In this document: positions 8,371 through 17,170 of the stretch, piece by piece
How positions within the stretch are numbered: position 1 is the first letter of the stretch
How the letters are laid out: each line of letters begins with the position of its first letter
From: PXAP01 sp046483315
GTDB lineage: Bacteria; Bacteroidota; Bacteroidia; Bacteroidales; PUMT01
Direction: 5' to 3'
Assembly: GCA_046483315.1 (NCBI GenBank)
Contig: JAWODJ010000040.1
Location: 1-64,000, forward strand
DNA length: 64,000 nucleotides
The notes under the pieces: generated by a model
The model's input: the letters and a program-made list of their open reading frames with translations, nothing else
What the model was told of the DNA's origin: nothing
Databases searched by the model: none
Translations under genes and position numbers: made by a program

Positions 8371-10041
8371 TTAACCTTGCAATTTTTCTATGTTTTCTGC
8401 CAGTTGGAGGTATTTCCCGTACAACTTCCCGTACCTGGCCACAAAGGCGGGCCGCGGAAGGTATTCTTTCTCAAAACCCCTGCCCATGGCCCGCTGAGCC
8501 TGCTCCAAATTGTTGTATTTGCCTGCCACCACAGCCGCGGCCATTGCCGAGCCCAGGGCACAGGTCTGTTCACTGCGGACTACCGATACGGGCATGTTAA
8601 GCACATCGGTAACAATCTGCATAACAAATTCAGATTTCTTCGCCACTCCCCCAAGGGCAATCACTCCGTCAATCCTTACTCCCTCCGATATAAAGCGGTC
8701 AACAATGGTCTTTGCGCCAAAAGCAGTTGCCTCAACAAGCGCCCTGAAAACAGCTGGTGCATCACTGCCCAGCGTCAACCCTGTTATTGCTCCTTTCAGC
8801 ATCTGGTTGGCATCGGGGGTGCGCCGTCCGTTCAGCCAGTCCATCGCCATCACCCCGCTCTCTTCAGGATCAATGGAAGCGGCTGCAACGGAAAGACTTT
8901 CAATAAGGCTTCCTGCAATTTTATCCCTGAGTAACTGAATTTCTTTACTGTCGTGATTTTCTGTCAGCTCCGGCATATTGTTGAGCGGCCATAAAAGCAA
9001 ATCCCTGAACCAGGCATATACATCTCCAAAAGCCGACTGGCCTGCTTCAAGCCCTATCATGCCGGGAATTATCGACCCATCCACCTGTCCGCAAATACCT
9101 GCAACGAGCTTATCACCAAATTCATCTGCCGGTGCAATCACCATATCACAGGTAGAAGTACCCATAACCTTACTCATATAATAAGGCTTGATCTCTCCCC
9201 CCACAGCCCCCAGGTGGGCATCGAAGGCTCCCACCCCGACTTTCACATCCGGGGGCAGGCCCAGTTTATCCGACCATTCCCGGCTTATGGTGCCCGCAAC
9301 CTCATCAGTGGTATATGTGTCCTTATATAACCTGTTCCTCAAATCTTTAAGCAGGGGATCCAGTTTTGTCAAAAACTCCTCCTGCGGCAGGCCGTTCCAT
9401 TCAGTGTGCCACATTGCCTTATGTCCTGCTGCACAACGGCTTCTTTTTACCTCTTCAACAGAACGGGTGGCCGTAAGCAATGCAGGAATCCAGTCACAAT
9501 GCTCCATCCACGACCATGCTGCTTCCCTCACCTTCTCATCTTCCCTTATAACATGAAGTATTTTAGCCCAGAACCACTCAGATGAGTATATCCCGCCTTC
9601 ATATTTTGTATAGTCCACTCCTCCCCATGTTCGTGCAAGATGGTTAATCTCATCGGCCTCTTTCACGGCAGTGTGGTCTTTCCATAAGATAAACATTGCA
9701 TTGGGATTATCCTCAAATTCAGGCTTCAGGGCAAGAGGAGATCCTTCTTCATCCACCGCTGCCGGGGTTGAGCCTGTAGTATCGACCGATATGCCTGCAA
9801 TATTCTGCCTTACCCTGTCAGGCAGGCCGTTCAGAGCTTCACGAACCGACTGTTCGAGTCCCTCAACATAATCGAGCGGATGTTGCCTGAACATGTTTTG
9901 AGAAGGATTACAATACAGATTTTTTTTCCATCTTGAGTAATGCCACACCCCCGATCCGGCTTCCTCACCCGTATTTGCATTAACCACCAGCGCCCTGACC
10001 GAATCGGTTCCATAGTCAAGTCCAATTACATAAGTATCCAT
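8371..10041 (-). CDS. araB: L-ribulokinase
   Basis: The enzyme phosphorylates L-ribulose to L-ribulose 5-phosphate, the second step of arabinose breakdown. At 556 residues it is a full FGGY-family kinase. The N-terminal phosphate-binding segment GLDYGTDSVRALVV and the ribulokinase-specific SVDTTGSTPAAVDE are visible, as are the C-terminal GGVAKKSEFVMQI and an ALGSAMAAAVVAGKY segment. It is split from araA and araD, which lie about 6.4 kb to the right on the same strand. Its start faces the divergent branching-enzyme gene across a spacer holding two different repeats. Confidence 0.96.
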   Translation of the reverse strand: MDTYVIGLDYGTDSVRALVVNANTGEEAGSGVWHYSRWKKNLYCNPSQNMFRQHPLDYVEGLEQSVREALNGLPDRVRQNIAGISVDTTGSTPAAVDEEGSPLALKPEFEDNPNAMFILWKDHTAVKEADEINHLARTWGGVDYTKYEGGIYSSEWFWAKILHVIREDEKVREAAWSWMEHCDWIPALLTATRSVEEVKRSRCAAGHKAMWHTEWNGLPQEEFLTKLDPLLKDLRNRLYKDTYTTDEVAGTISREWSDKLGLPPDVKVGVGAFDAHLGAVGGEIKPYYMSKVMGTSTCDMVIAPADEFGDKLVAGICGQVDGSIIPGMIGLEAGQSAFGDVYAWFRDLLLWPLNNMPELTENHDSKEIQLLRDKIAGSLIESLSVAAASIDPEESGVMAMDWLNGRRTPDANQMLKGAITGLTLGSDAPAVFRALVEATAFGAKTIVDRFISEGVRIDGVIALGGVAKKSEFVMQIVTDVLNMPVSVVRSEQTCALGSAMAAAVVAGKYNNLEQAQRAMGRGFEKEYLPRPAFVARYGKLYGKYLQLAENIEKLQG

Positions 10042-10080
10042 ATGCTGTTAATTTGATTATTTTTCATACTGTAAATGAAC

Positions 10081-10205
10081 ATAAAATTTTTTCATCCTAA
10101 ATTACACACAGGCAAGATGAAAAAAATTTATGAGAAAGCGAAGTGGTTCCGACTGTAAGTCGAAATTTTGTTGTTTAATTGAAACAAAATTTCGGCTTTT
10201 TACAG
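10081..10205 (+). repeat. Structured dispersed intergenic element, copy 2 (branching-enzyme leader)
   Basis: This is the second copy of the element at 232-422, in the same orientation relative to the plus-strand gene downstream. The arms at 10081-10096 and 10116-10131 pair with one mismatch. GAAAGCGAAGTGGTTC follows. AAGTCGAAATTTTGTT (10157-10172) then pairs with AACAAAATTTCGGCTT (10183-10198) as a 16-bp stem with one T-G wobble. CTGT 10153-10156 pairs with ACAG 10202-10205 across a three-T bulge. Copy 2 lacks the 67-base insert of copy 1 but keeps the closing helix, so the helix rather than its loop seems conserved. With copy B of the 45-bp repeat it occupies the araB/branching-enzyme spacer. 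Confidence 0.65.
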
Positions 10206-10295
10206 AAGAAAAGTAACAGATTTATAAAAAAATGAGTGCCTCGCTGGTTTAGATTATATAATATTATGTATAGCAGGTAATTCATATTATTTGTT

Positions 10296-10340
10296 TCAAC
10301 CCCTATGAAAGCCAAATCTGACAAGTATCGCCAAATGATT
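10296..10340 (+). repeat. 45-bp dispersed repeat, copy B
   Basis: This is the partner of 5826-5870. It also begins a small open frame, ATG 10305 to TAA 10392-10394 (29 codons, opening MKAKSDKYRQM), ending before the branching-enzyme start at 10420. Nothing links the peptide to a known family. It could be the 5' scar of a duplicated gene or a short non-coding element. Confidence 0.5.
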
Positions 10341-10419
10341 TTTATTGTAAAAAAAACCGGTGGTGATTATCTTAATTTCCTTAATTTTACTTAATCAGAT
10401 CACTTATTGTATTCCTCTC

Positions 10420-12447
10420 ATGCGAACCCCTGAATTAATTGAAAAAGACCCCTGGCTGAAACCTTTTGAGACAAAGATAGTTGCCAGGAAGCAATATGCA
10501 TCCCTTATTGAAAATAGACTGACCGGGGGAACCGCCCTGAAGGATTTTGCCAACGGGCACCTTTTCTTTGGAGTTCACCGGGAAGGTGAAAAACTGGTTT
10601 TCAGGGAGTGGGCTCCAAATGCACAGAAAATATATCTGATTGGTGAGTTTTCCCGCTGGAAAGAAGAGGACCGGTTTCTGTTTTTCTCATCCGGTAACGG
10701 TGTATGGGAGCTGCATACAAACAGCAACAAGTTAAACCACGGTGATCTTTACCGTCTGTCTGTTCACTGGAAAGGCGGTAACGGCAGCCGTATCCCCGCA
10801 TATGCCAGGAGGGTAGTGCAGGACAAAGACAGTAACATCTTCAATGCACAACTATGGAACCCGCCAAAGGATTATAAATGGAAAAACAAGGTGCCTGATC
10901 TTACCGGACAGCCCCTATTGATATACGAAGCACACACAGGCATGGCCACCGAGGAGCAGACAACAGGGACATTTGATGAATTCAAACGGCAGGTATTGCC
11001 ATATATTGCAGGGGCAGGATACAATGCCATTCAGCTTATGGCCATACAGGAACACCCTTACTACGGATCATTCGGCTACCATGTTTCAAATTTCTTTGCC
11101 GTCTCATCCCGTTTCGGAACCCCGGATGAACTTAAAAAACTTATTGACGAGGCACACGGAATGGGCATAGCAGTAATAATGGATCTCGTTCATTCACACT
11201 CGGTGAAGAATGTTAACGAGGGTCTTGCAGAATTTGACGGATCAGGATGGCAGTATTTTCATTCCGGGGCAAGGCGTGAGCATGTGGCATGGGACTCCCT
11301 TTGTTTTAATTACGGTAAGCCGGAGGTAGCTCATTTCCTTCTTTCAAACTGCAAATTCTGGATAGAGGAATTCCGGTTTGACGGTTTCCGGTTTGACGGG
11401 GTTACCAGTATGCTTTATCTGGATCACGGACTGGATAGGAGCTTCAGCAGTTATGACAATTACTTTGACGGGGGACAGGATGAAGATGCCATTGCATATC
11501 TCACCATCGCCAACAAGCTGATCCATCAGGTCAATCCGGATGCCGTCACTATAGCTGAAGAGATGAGCGGTATGCCGGGACTGGCTTTCCCGGTTGAGTG
11601 CGGCGGTATCGGGTTTGACTTCAGGCTTTCCATGGGAATACCCGATTACTGGATTAAAATCATTAAGGAACGTCCGGACGAAAAGTGGAATACTGGTGAG
11701 ATCTTTAATGAACTGGTTAAGAAGAGGAGTGAAGAAAAAACCATAAGCTATGCCGAATCACACGATCAGGCCCTTGTAGGCGACAAGACCATTGCTTTCA
11801 GACTGATGGATAAGGAGATGTACTATTACATGGATAAATCTTCACAATCGCTTATTATAGACAGGGGTCTATCCCTGCACAAGATGATCAGGCTTATAAC
11901 TATTGCCACTGCAGGCGGAGGATATCTCAATTTTATGGGAAATGAGTTCGGCCACCCTGAATGGATAGATTTCCCCCGTGAGGGAAATAACTGGTCATAC
12001 TTTTATGCACGAAGGCAATGGAGCCTGGCGGGGGACAAAAGACTGAAATACCAGTGGATGGGTGATTTTGACAAAGCCATGATCACCCTGATCAGAAAAG
12101 ATCCCTCCTTCTACACTTACGAACAGCATCTCATCCACTCCAGTGAAGGCGACCAGGTAATGGCTTTCACACGCGGATCACTGCTTTTTGTTTTCAATTT
12201 CAATCCTTCAGTGTCGTTTTCAGGATATGGCATTAAAGCCTCTCCCGGTCGTTACAGGATAGTTCTCAACAGCGACTCACCCGGGTACGGCGGTTTTGGC
12301 AGGATTGACGATAGCCTCGAATATATAACCGATTGGAAAGGTAAAGTTGATTCACCTCATTACCTTAATCTTTACACTCCAAACCGCACCGCCCTGGTAC
12401 TGGAAAAACAAAAAACAAGGAGTGTGCATGACAGGCAGAATTTTTAA
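10420..12447 (+). CDS. glgB: 1,4-alpha-glucan branching enzyme (GH13 with CBM48)
   Basis: The enzyme cuts alpha-1,4 glucan and rejoins it as alpha-1,6 branches, working with the glycogen operon 8 kb to the right. An N-terminal CBM48-like domain (about 50-110, FREWAPNAQKIYLIGEFSRW) precedes the GH13 barrel. Catalytic residues are nucleophile Asp326 in FRFDGVTS, acid/base Glu380 in TIAEEMSGMP and Asp449 in YAESHDQ. The order and spacing resemble the eukaryote-like branching enzymes. The frame is open from 10360, but 20 hydrophobic residues atypical of the family precede ATG 10420, which gives MRTPELIEKDPWLKPFE (675 residues). Its leader carries both dispersed repeats. Confidence 0.9.
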   Translation: MRTPELIEKDPWLKPFETKIVARKQYASLIENRLTGGTALKDFANGHLFFGVHREGEKLVFREWAPNAQKIYLIGEFSRWKEEDRFLFFSSGNGVWELHTNSNKLNHGDLYRLSVHWKGGNGSRIPAYARRVVQDKDSNIFNAQLWNPPKDYKWKNKVPDLTGQPLLIYEAHTGMATEEQTTGTFDEFKRQVLPYIAGAGYNAIQLMAIQEHPYYGSFGYHVSNFFAVSSRFGTPDELKKLIDEAHGMGIAVIMDLVHSHSVKNVNEGLAEFDGSGWQYFHSGARREHVAWDSLCFNYGKPEVAHFLLSNCKFWIEEFRFDGFRFDGVTSMLYLDHGLDRSFSSYDNYFDGGQDEDAIAYLTIANKLIHQVNPDAVTIAEEMSGMPGLAFPVECGGIGFDFRLSMGIPDYWIKIIKERPDEKWNTGEIFNELVKKRSEEKTISYAESHDQALVGDKTIAFRLMDKEMYYYMDKSSQSLIIDRGLSLHKMIRLITIATAGGGYLNFMGNEFGHPEWIDFPREGNNWSYFYARRQWSLAGDKRLKYQWMGDFDKAMITLIRKDPSFYTYEQHLIHSSEGDQVMAFTRGSLLFVFNFNPSVSFSGYGIKASPGRYRIVLNSDSPGYGGFGRIDDSLEYITDWKGKVDSPHYLNLYTPNRTALVLEKQKTRSVHDRQNF

Positions 12448-12453
12448 AACTGT

Positions 12454-13241
12454 TCAGTCACCTGCCTCGACAGTAAACTCCGTTAAGCCTATGCCTCCTT
12501 CATATCCTGCTCCCTTTACGATGAATTTGAGACGGCTGATTTCACGGTAAAGGGGAAGGCGGAGATGCAGACTGCCATCCGCACCCGTTAACAGTTCCGG
12601 CTCCCAGTAGACAGTCCGCTCCTGTTCATCTTCAAGAAAAACACCGGGAAGAGAAATAAGGTCACTGTAAAAATCATTTGGTTTCTGATAGCCCAGCAAA
12701 GAGATCTCCATAACATCTTCGAAACCCGTATAGGAGGGCCTCCTGGTATATGCAATGATAACTCCCGTACCGCCCCTTACACCGAAAATGGCCGCGCTGG
12801 TGCCGCCAGTAAATTCCCGCCTTCCGGAAAGAAGGCAATTTGATAATCACTTCTCATCCTGTCTATCTTCCAGTTAAAAAGCATGTTCTTCAATACATCT
12901 ATCCGTGGTATCATATTTTCATACCCCGGATTGTTGATATACATATTTTTTGCATAATAATATTCCTCCCCAAAATTCCGCATCCAGTCGGTATAAGCCC
13001 TGAGAATATAATTACCTTCAGGAAGTTCTGCATGCAGATTCATATCACCGGCAGCATAACCGTCTTCTGCAAGTAGAATTCTCATGGCCATAGCTTTACC
13101 GTCAGAATTTATCAGCTCAACATAAACATTGTTTGCAGATGTATCAGGATAATGCCCGATACCGTCAGAGATGTTTAACATGGCTGATAATTTGTAAAAA
13201 ACAAAAGCCTTATGTAACTTGACTCCCTGAAACCATTCCAT
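12454..13241 (-). pseudogene. Remnant of an MG2/Plug-domain outer-membrane protein
   Basis: Two reading frames on the minus strand hold pieces of one protein. The 5' piece (13241-12777) has family hallmarks NNVYVELINSDGKAM, GNYILRAYTDWMRNFG and IAFFPEGGNLL. It then hits a stop at 12777-12779. The 3' piece is open from at least 12804 in another frame, with GTSAAIFGVRGGTGVIIAYT, the TonB Plug signature, and a normal end at 12454. In intact Bacteroidota relatives several hundred residues separate these motifs; here they are nearly adjacent, so a large internal deletion plus a frameshift killed the gene. The signal peptide and first strands are also missing. It may once have belonged to the neighbouring carbohydrate genes. 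Confidence 0.82.
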
Positions 13242-13322
13242 CTAATGGTCTCTGCATGTCGTGGAGATGAAGGTATCGGCATTACAATCAACATAATTAA
13301 TAACCTCCTTTATTTAATCATT

Positions 13323-16300
13323 ATGAGCTATACTGCCTCTCTTGGTAACCTTTCACTGGTCATAAATGTTATTTTTTTTTCATTGGTTTTCAACCCGACC
13401 AGGGCCAGTGCGCCGGGATCACCGGTTGTCGAAAAACTAACAACTGAATATTATACCAATCCGGTGGGAATTGATATTCCAAACCCGCGTTTTTCATGGA
13501 AAATAATAAGTGAACTGCAAAATACCCGGCAGACGGCCTGGCAAATCGAGTCCGCCGAAAGCCGTGAAAAACTCGAATCCGGCAACCTTGTCTGGGATTC
13601 AGGAAAAACCGAGTCGCCCGCCTCAATCCACAACCAGTACCGGGGGCCCGCACTGCAATCCGGTCAGCGCTACTACTGGAGGGTCAGGGTGTGGGATAAC
13701 CACGGGAATGTATCTCCCTGGAGCGAGCCCGCATACTGGGAAATGGGGTTGATGAATATTGATGACTGGCAAGCAAAATGGATAGAACCCGACCTGGAAG
13801 AAGATCCCTCAGAATCACAACCCGCTCCGATGCTACGTTCTGAATTTGAGGCAGCCGGCAGGATTCAATCGGCACGGGCCTATGTCACAGCTCACGGACT
13901 CTACGAAATGCATATAAACGGTCGACGGGTGGGACAGGAACTGTTCACCCCGGGATGGACCAGTTATCACAACAGGTTACAATACCAGACTTATGATATA
14001 ACCAGGTATTTGCAGCAAGGCAAAAATGCAGTGGGCGTGTACCTGGGTGACGGCTGGTTCAGGGGTTACATCGGCTGGGGCGACCAGCGCAATTATTACG
14101 GAGAAACCCTCGCCCTGCTGGCACAAATCGTTATCACTTACGAAGACGGCAGCAGACAGATATTCGGCAGCGGCACAAACTGGAAGTCGTCGACAGGACC
14201 GGTGCTGAAATCAGATATATACAACGGTGAACACTACGATGCCAGGCTGGTTAAAGAGGGATGGACAATGCCGGGATACGGGGACACGGACTGGAACGGG
14301 GTCTTACTAAGGGATCACGGCATGGAGAAGCTTATAGCCCGGCAGGCTCCGCCGGTACTGAAGATCCAGGAGTTAAAGCCCGTTGATATATTCACTACCC
14401 CTGCAGGTGACAGGGTGGTTGACATGGGACAGAATATGATAGGCTGGATACGTCTGCGGGTGCGCGGACCCGCAGGAACAAAAGTTATACTCAGGCATGC
14501 GGAGGTACTCGACAGGGACGGAAATTTTTACACTGAAAACCTGAGAGGGGCAGATCAGACCAATACATACGTGCTCAGAGGCGGAGAAGTGGAAGTGTGG
14601 GAACCCCGTTTCACCTTCCAGGGCTTCAGGTATGTAGCTATTGACGGTTATCCCGGCGATCTTTCAGCCGACAATATCACCGGGGTGGTTATCCACTCGG
14701 AGATGGAGCCTACAGGACATTTCCAGAGCTCCCACACACTGGTAAACCAGCTTCAGCATAACATTATCTGGGGGCAAAAAGGTAATTTCCTGGAAGTACC
14801 CACCGATTGTCCGCAAAGAGACGAGAGGATGGGCTGGACCGGTGACATACAGGTTTTTGCCAACACTGCCAATATCAACATGAATACTGCCGGTTTCCTC
14901 TCCAAATGGCTCGGTGATTTGGCGGCGGACCAAACCGCGGAAGGCAGTGTTTCCTACGTTGTTCCCAATGTCCTTGGTGAAGGAGCCAGGGGCTCTGCGG
15001 GATGGGGTGATGCCGCTCTCATTGTTCCCTGGTCATTGTACAACTACTTTGGAGATACTGGCATCCTTGAAAAACAGTATGAAAGCATGAAGGCCTGGGT
15101 AGATTATATAAGGGTACGTGCAGCAACAAGCCAGCCTGCCTTTTTATGGGATACGGACTTCTCTTTCGGTGACTGGCTATCTTACAGCACCTCAAGTGAT
15201 GCGCATTACCCCGGGGCCTACACCGACTACCGCATGATTGCCACTATGTTCTTTGCTTACTCGACCGACCTGCTCAGGCAAGCCGCCGCAGTTCTGGGAA
15301 AGGAAGATGATGCTGAACAATACGGCAAACTTTTTGAGAATATCAAGGCGGCATTTCAGCATGAATACCTTACCCCGGGTGGCAGAATTATGTCAGATAC
15401 TCAAACCGCCTATGTTCTTGCATTAAAATTCAGGCTTTTACCTGAAGAAATGGTGCCTGCAGCGGTAAATAATCTTGTTTCGGATGTTCAGGACAGGGGG
15501 CACCTGACCACTGGTTTTCTGGGTACGCCTCACCTGAATCCCATACTTAGCCGTTACGGACACAGTCAAACAGCCTTTGATCTCCTGCTGAGAGAAAATT
15601 ATCCTTCATGGCTGTACCCGGTAACCATGGGAGCCACGACTATCTGGGAGAGGTGGGACGGCATAAAACCCGACGGCACATTTCAGAGTGAGGGGATGAA
15701 TTCATTTAACCACTATGCCTACGGTGCCATTGGAGAATGGCTTTACGAAGAGGTGGCAGGCATTAAACCATCACCGGGATACAGATCCGTGCGTATTAGT
15801 CCCACCCCGGGGGGTGGATTAAGCCATGCAAGGGCCATCATAAATTCCGTACATGGCAGGATAGAATCGTCATGGGAGCTTGAAGGCTCCCGGTTTACAA
15901 TGGCAGTTGAAATCCCTGCAAACACCACGGCCATAGCCACACTGCCGGATGCCGTCGCCGGTAAGATCGGTGGCAGTGCGGCCGACCCCGGCTCCAATCC
16001 GGGGATACTCAAAATGACGCAACAGGGCAGCGATGTTCTGGTCAGCCTTGGTTCGGGCAGGTACACCTTTGTTTATGATTCCGAAGAGCTGGCAGCAGCA
16101 GCCGGCATCGAGGATTCCCCCTACCCCCCGATCCTGAGCCTTGATAACACAATCGGCGAACTGCTGGCAGAAAAACGTTCACGCGACATACTTTACAGGC
16201 ATATGCCCGGTCTGATGAACTCACCCTGGCTGAGCCAGGTAATGGGATTCACCATCAGGCAGGCAATGCAGTCTTTGCCTTTAAAATTCAGGGTTTCTGA

Positions 16301-16367
16301 TACGAAGATCGAAAATATGGAACAGGAGCTCAGGCGGGCAGGCAATGTCTCTGTGACCAGGCAATGA
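13323..16367 (+). CDS. Alpha-L-rhamnosidase, GH78 family
   Basis: A secreted or periplasmic inverting glycosidase that removes terminal alpha-L-rhamnose from plant polymers or glycosides. ATG 13323 gives 1014 residues with a signal-peptide-like hydrophobic stretch (LVINVIFFSLVF) before ASAPG. The frame is open 26 codons further up, but those residues precede the signal. An N-terminal beta domain (LTTEYYTNPVGID...PRFSWKI) and PTDCPQRDERMGWTGD, which holds the general acid Glu, are diagnostic. WERWDGIKPDG and the C-terminal beta domain follow. An extra tail of about 100 residues (HMPGLMNSPWLSQVMGFTIR) follows the usual GH78 end. It stands on the opposite strand amid the ara genes and converges with araD. 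Confidence 0.93.
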   Translation: MSYTASLGNLSLVINVIFFSLVFNPTRASAPGSPVVEKLTTEYYTNPVGIDIPNPRFSWKIISELQNTRQTAWQIESAESREKLESGNLVWDSGKTESPASIHNQYRGPALQSGQRYYWRVRVWDNHGNVSPWSEPAYWEMGLMNIDDWQAKWIEPDLEEDPSESQPAPMLRSEFEAAGRIQSARAYVTAHGLYEMHINGRRVGQELFTPGWTSYHNRLQYQTYDITRYLQQGKNAVGVYLGDGWFRGYIGWGDQRNYYGETLALLAQIVITYEDGSRQIFGSGTNWKSSTGPVLKSDIYNGEHYDARLVKEGWTMPGYGDTDWNGVLLRDHGMEKLIARQAPPVLKIQELKPVDIFTTPAGDRVVDMGQNMIGWIRLRVRGPAGTKVILRHAEVLDRDGNFYTENLRGADQTNTYVLRGGEVEVWEPRFTFQGFRYVAIDGYPGDLSADNITGVVIHSEMEPTGHFQSSHTLVNQLQHNIIWGQKGNFLEVPTDCPQRDERMGWTGDIQVFANTANINMNTAGFLSKWLGDLAADQTAEGSVSYVVPNVLGEGARGSAGWGDAALIVPWSLYNYFGDTGILEKQYESMKAWVDYIRVRAATSQPAFLWDTDFSFGDWLSYSTSSDAHYPGAYTDYRMIATMFFAYSTDLLRQAAAVLGKEDDAEQYGKLFENIKAAFQHEYLTPGGRIMSDTQTAYVLALKFRLLPEEMVPAAVNNLVSDVQDRGHLTTGFLGTPHLNPILSRYGHSQTAFDLLLRENYPSWLYPVTMGATTIWERWDGIKPDGTFQSEGMNSFNHYAYGAIGEWLYEEVAGIKPSPGYRSVRISPTPGGGLSHARAIINSVHGRIESSWELEGSRFTMAVEIPANTTAIATLPDAVAGKIGGSAADPGSNPGILKMTQQGSDVLVSLGSGRYTFVYDSEELAAAAGIEDSPYPPILSLDNTIGELLAEKRSRDILYRHMPGLMNSPWLSQVMGFTIRQAMQSLPLKFRVSDTKIENMEQELRRAGNVSVTRQ

Positions 16368-16474
16368 TCTGCGGGAGCGAACCCTCCCTGTTCCCTGATG
16401 TTCGGCCAATACCATATAAACCGGTAAAAAGCCGGGATGCTCCAAATAAGGGGGATGCTCCAATAGTAAGTCAG

Positions 16475-17167
16475 TTACCTCTTTTTCTGACCGTAGTAGG
16501 CATTGCTGCCATGTTTGCGAAGGTAGTGGCGGTCCACCAGATGGCTTTCAACCGGCTGCCTGTTGCCCAGGACCTCGGTACGGAACGCCATTTTTGTTAT
16601 CTCTTCGAGCACAATGGCGTTCCCGAGCGCTTCACCCGCATCCCTGCCCCACGTAAAAGGGGCATGGCCATGTACAAGCACACCGGGTACCTGCACCGGG
16701 TCGATCCCTTCAAACCGCTCGACAATCACCCTGCCTGTATTTGCCTCATAATCATTCGCCGTCTCATCAGCCGTCATGGGCCTGGTGCAGGGCACCTCCC
16801 CGTAAAAATAGTCCGCATGTGTAGTTCCGTAAACAGGAATACCCCGTCCGGACTGTGCCCAGCTTGTGGCCCATTCGGCATGTGTATGGACAATCCCGCC
16901 AATGCCATCAAAATTCCGGTAAAGAACAGTATGAGTGAGGGTGTCTGACGAAGGTTGCAACTTCCCCTCAACAATCCTGCCCTCCATATCAACAACCACC
17001 ATATCATCAGGCTCCATTTTTTCATAAGGCACACCGCCCGGTTTTATTACCACAAGGCTTCGTGCCCTGTCAATGCCGCTTGCATTACCCCATGTCATGA
17101 TTACAAGACCATGCTCTATGAGGGCCATATTGACATCATAAACTTGCTTTTTAAGATCTTCAAGCAT
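16475..17167 (-). CDS. araD: L-ribulose-5-phosphate 4-epimerase
   Basis: A zinc-dependent class II aldolase-family enzyme that converts L-ribulose 5-phosphate to D-xylulose 5-phosphate, the last dedicated step of arabinose use. At 230 residues it is the normal size. Metal-binding histidines are seen in GIVHTHAEWATSW and in VLVHGHAPFTWG, and GNASGID is the phosphate-binding loop. Its ATG lies three bases after the araA stop, so the two are translationally linked. Confidence 0.96.
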   Translation of the reverse strand: MLEDLKKQVYDVNMALIEHGLVIMTWGNASGIDRARSLVVIKPGGVPYEKMEPDDMVVVDMEGRIVEGKLQPSSDTLTHTVLYRNFDGIGGIVHTHAEWATSWAQSGRGIPVYGTTHADYFYGEVPCTRPMTADETANDYEANTGRVIVERFEGIDPVQVPGVLVHGHAPFTWGRDAGEALGNAIVLEEITKMAFRTEVLGNRQPVESHLVDRHYLRKHGSNAYYGQKKR

Positions 17168-17170
17168 TTC

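Noticed and set aside
16435..16465. Direct repeat of GGGATGCTCCAA near the end of araD
   Set aside because: It is a 12-base pair of copies between convergent genes with no pairing or further copies in the window.
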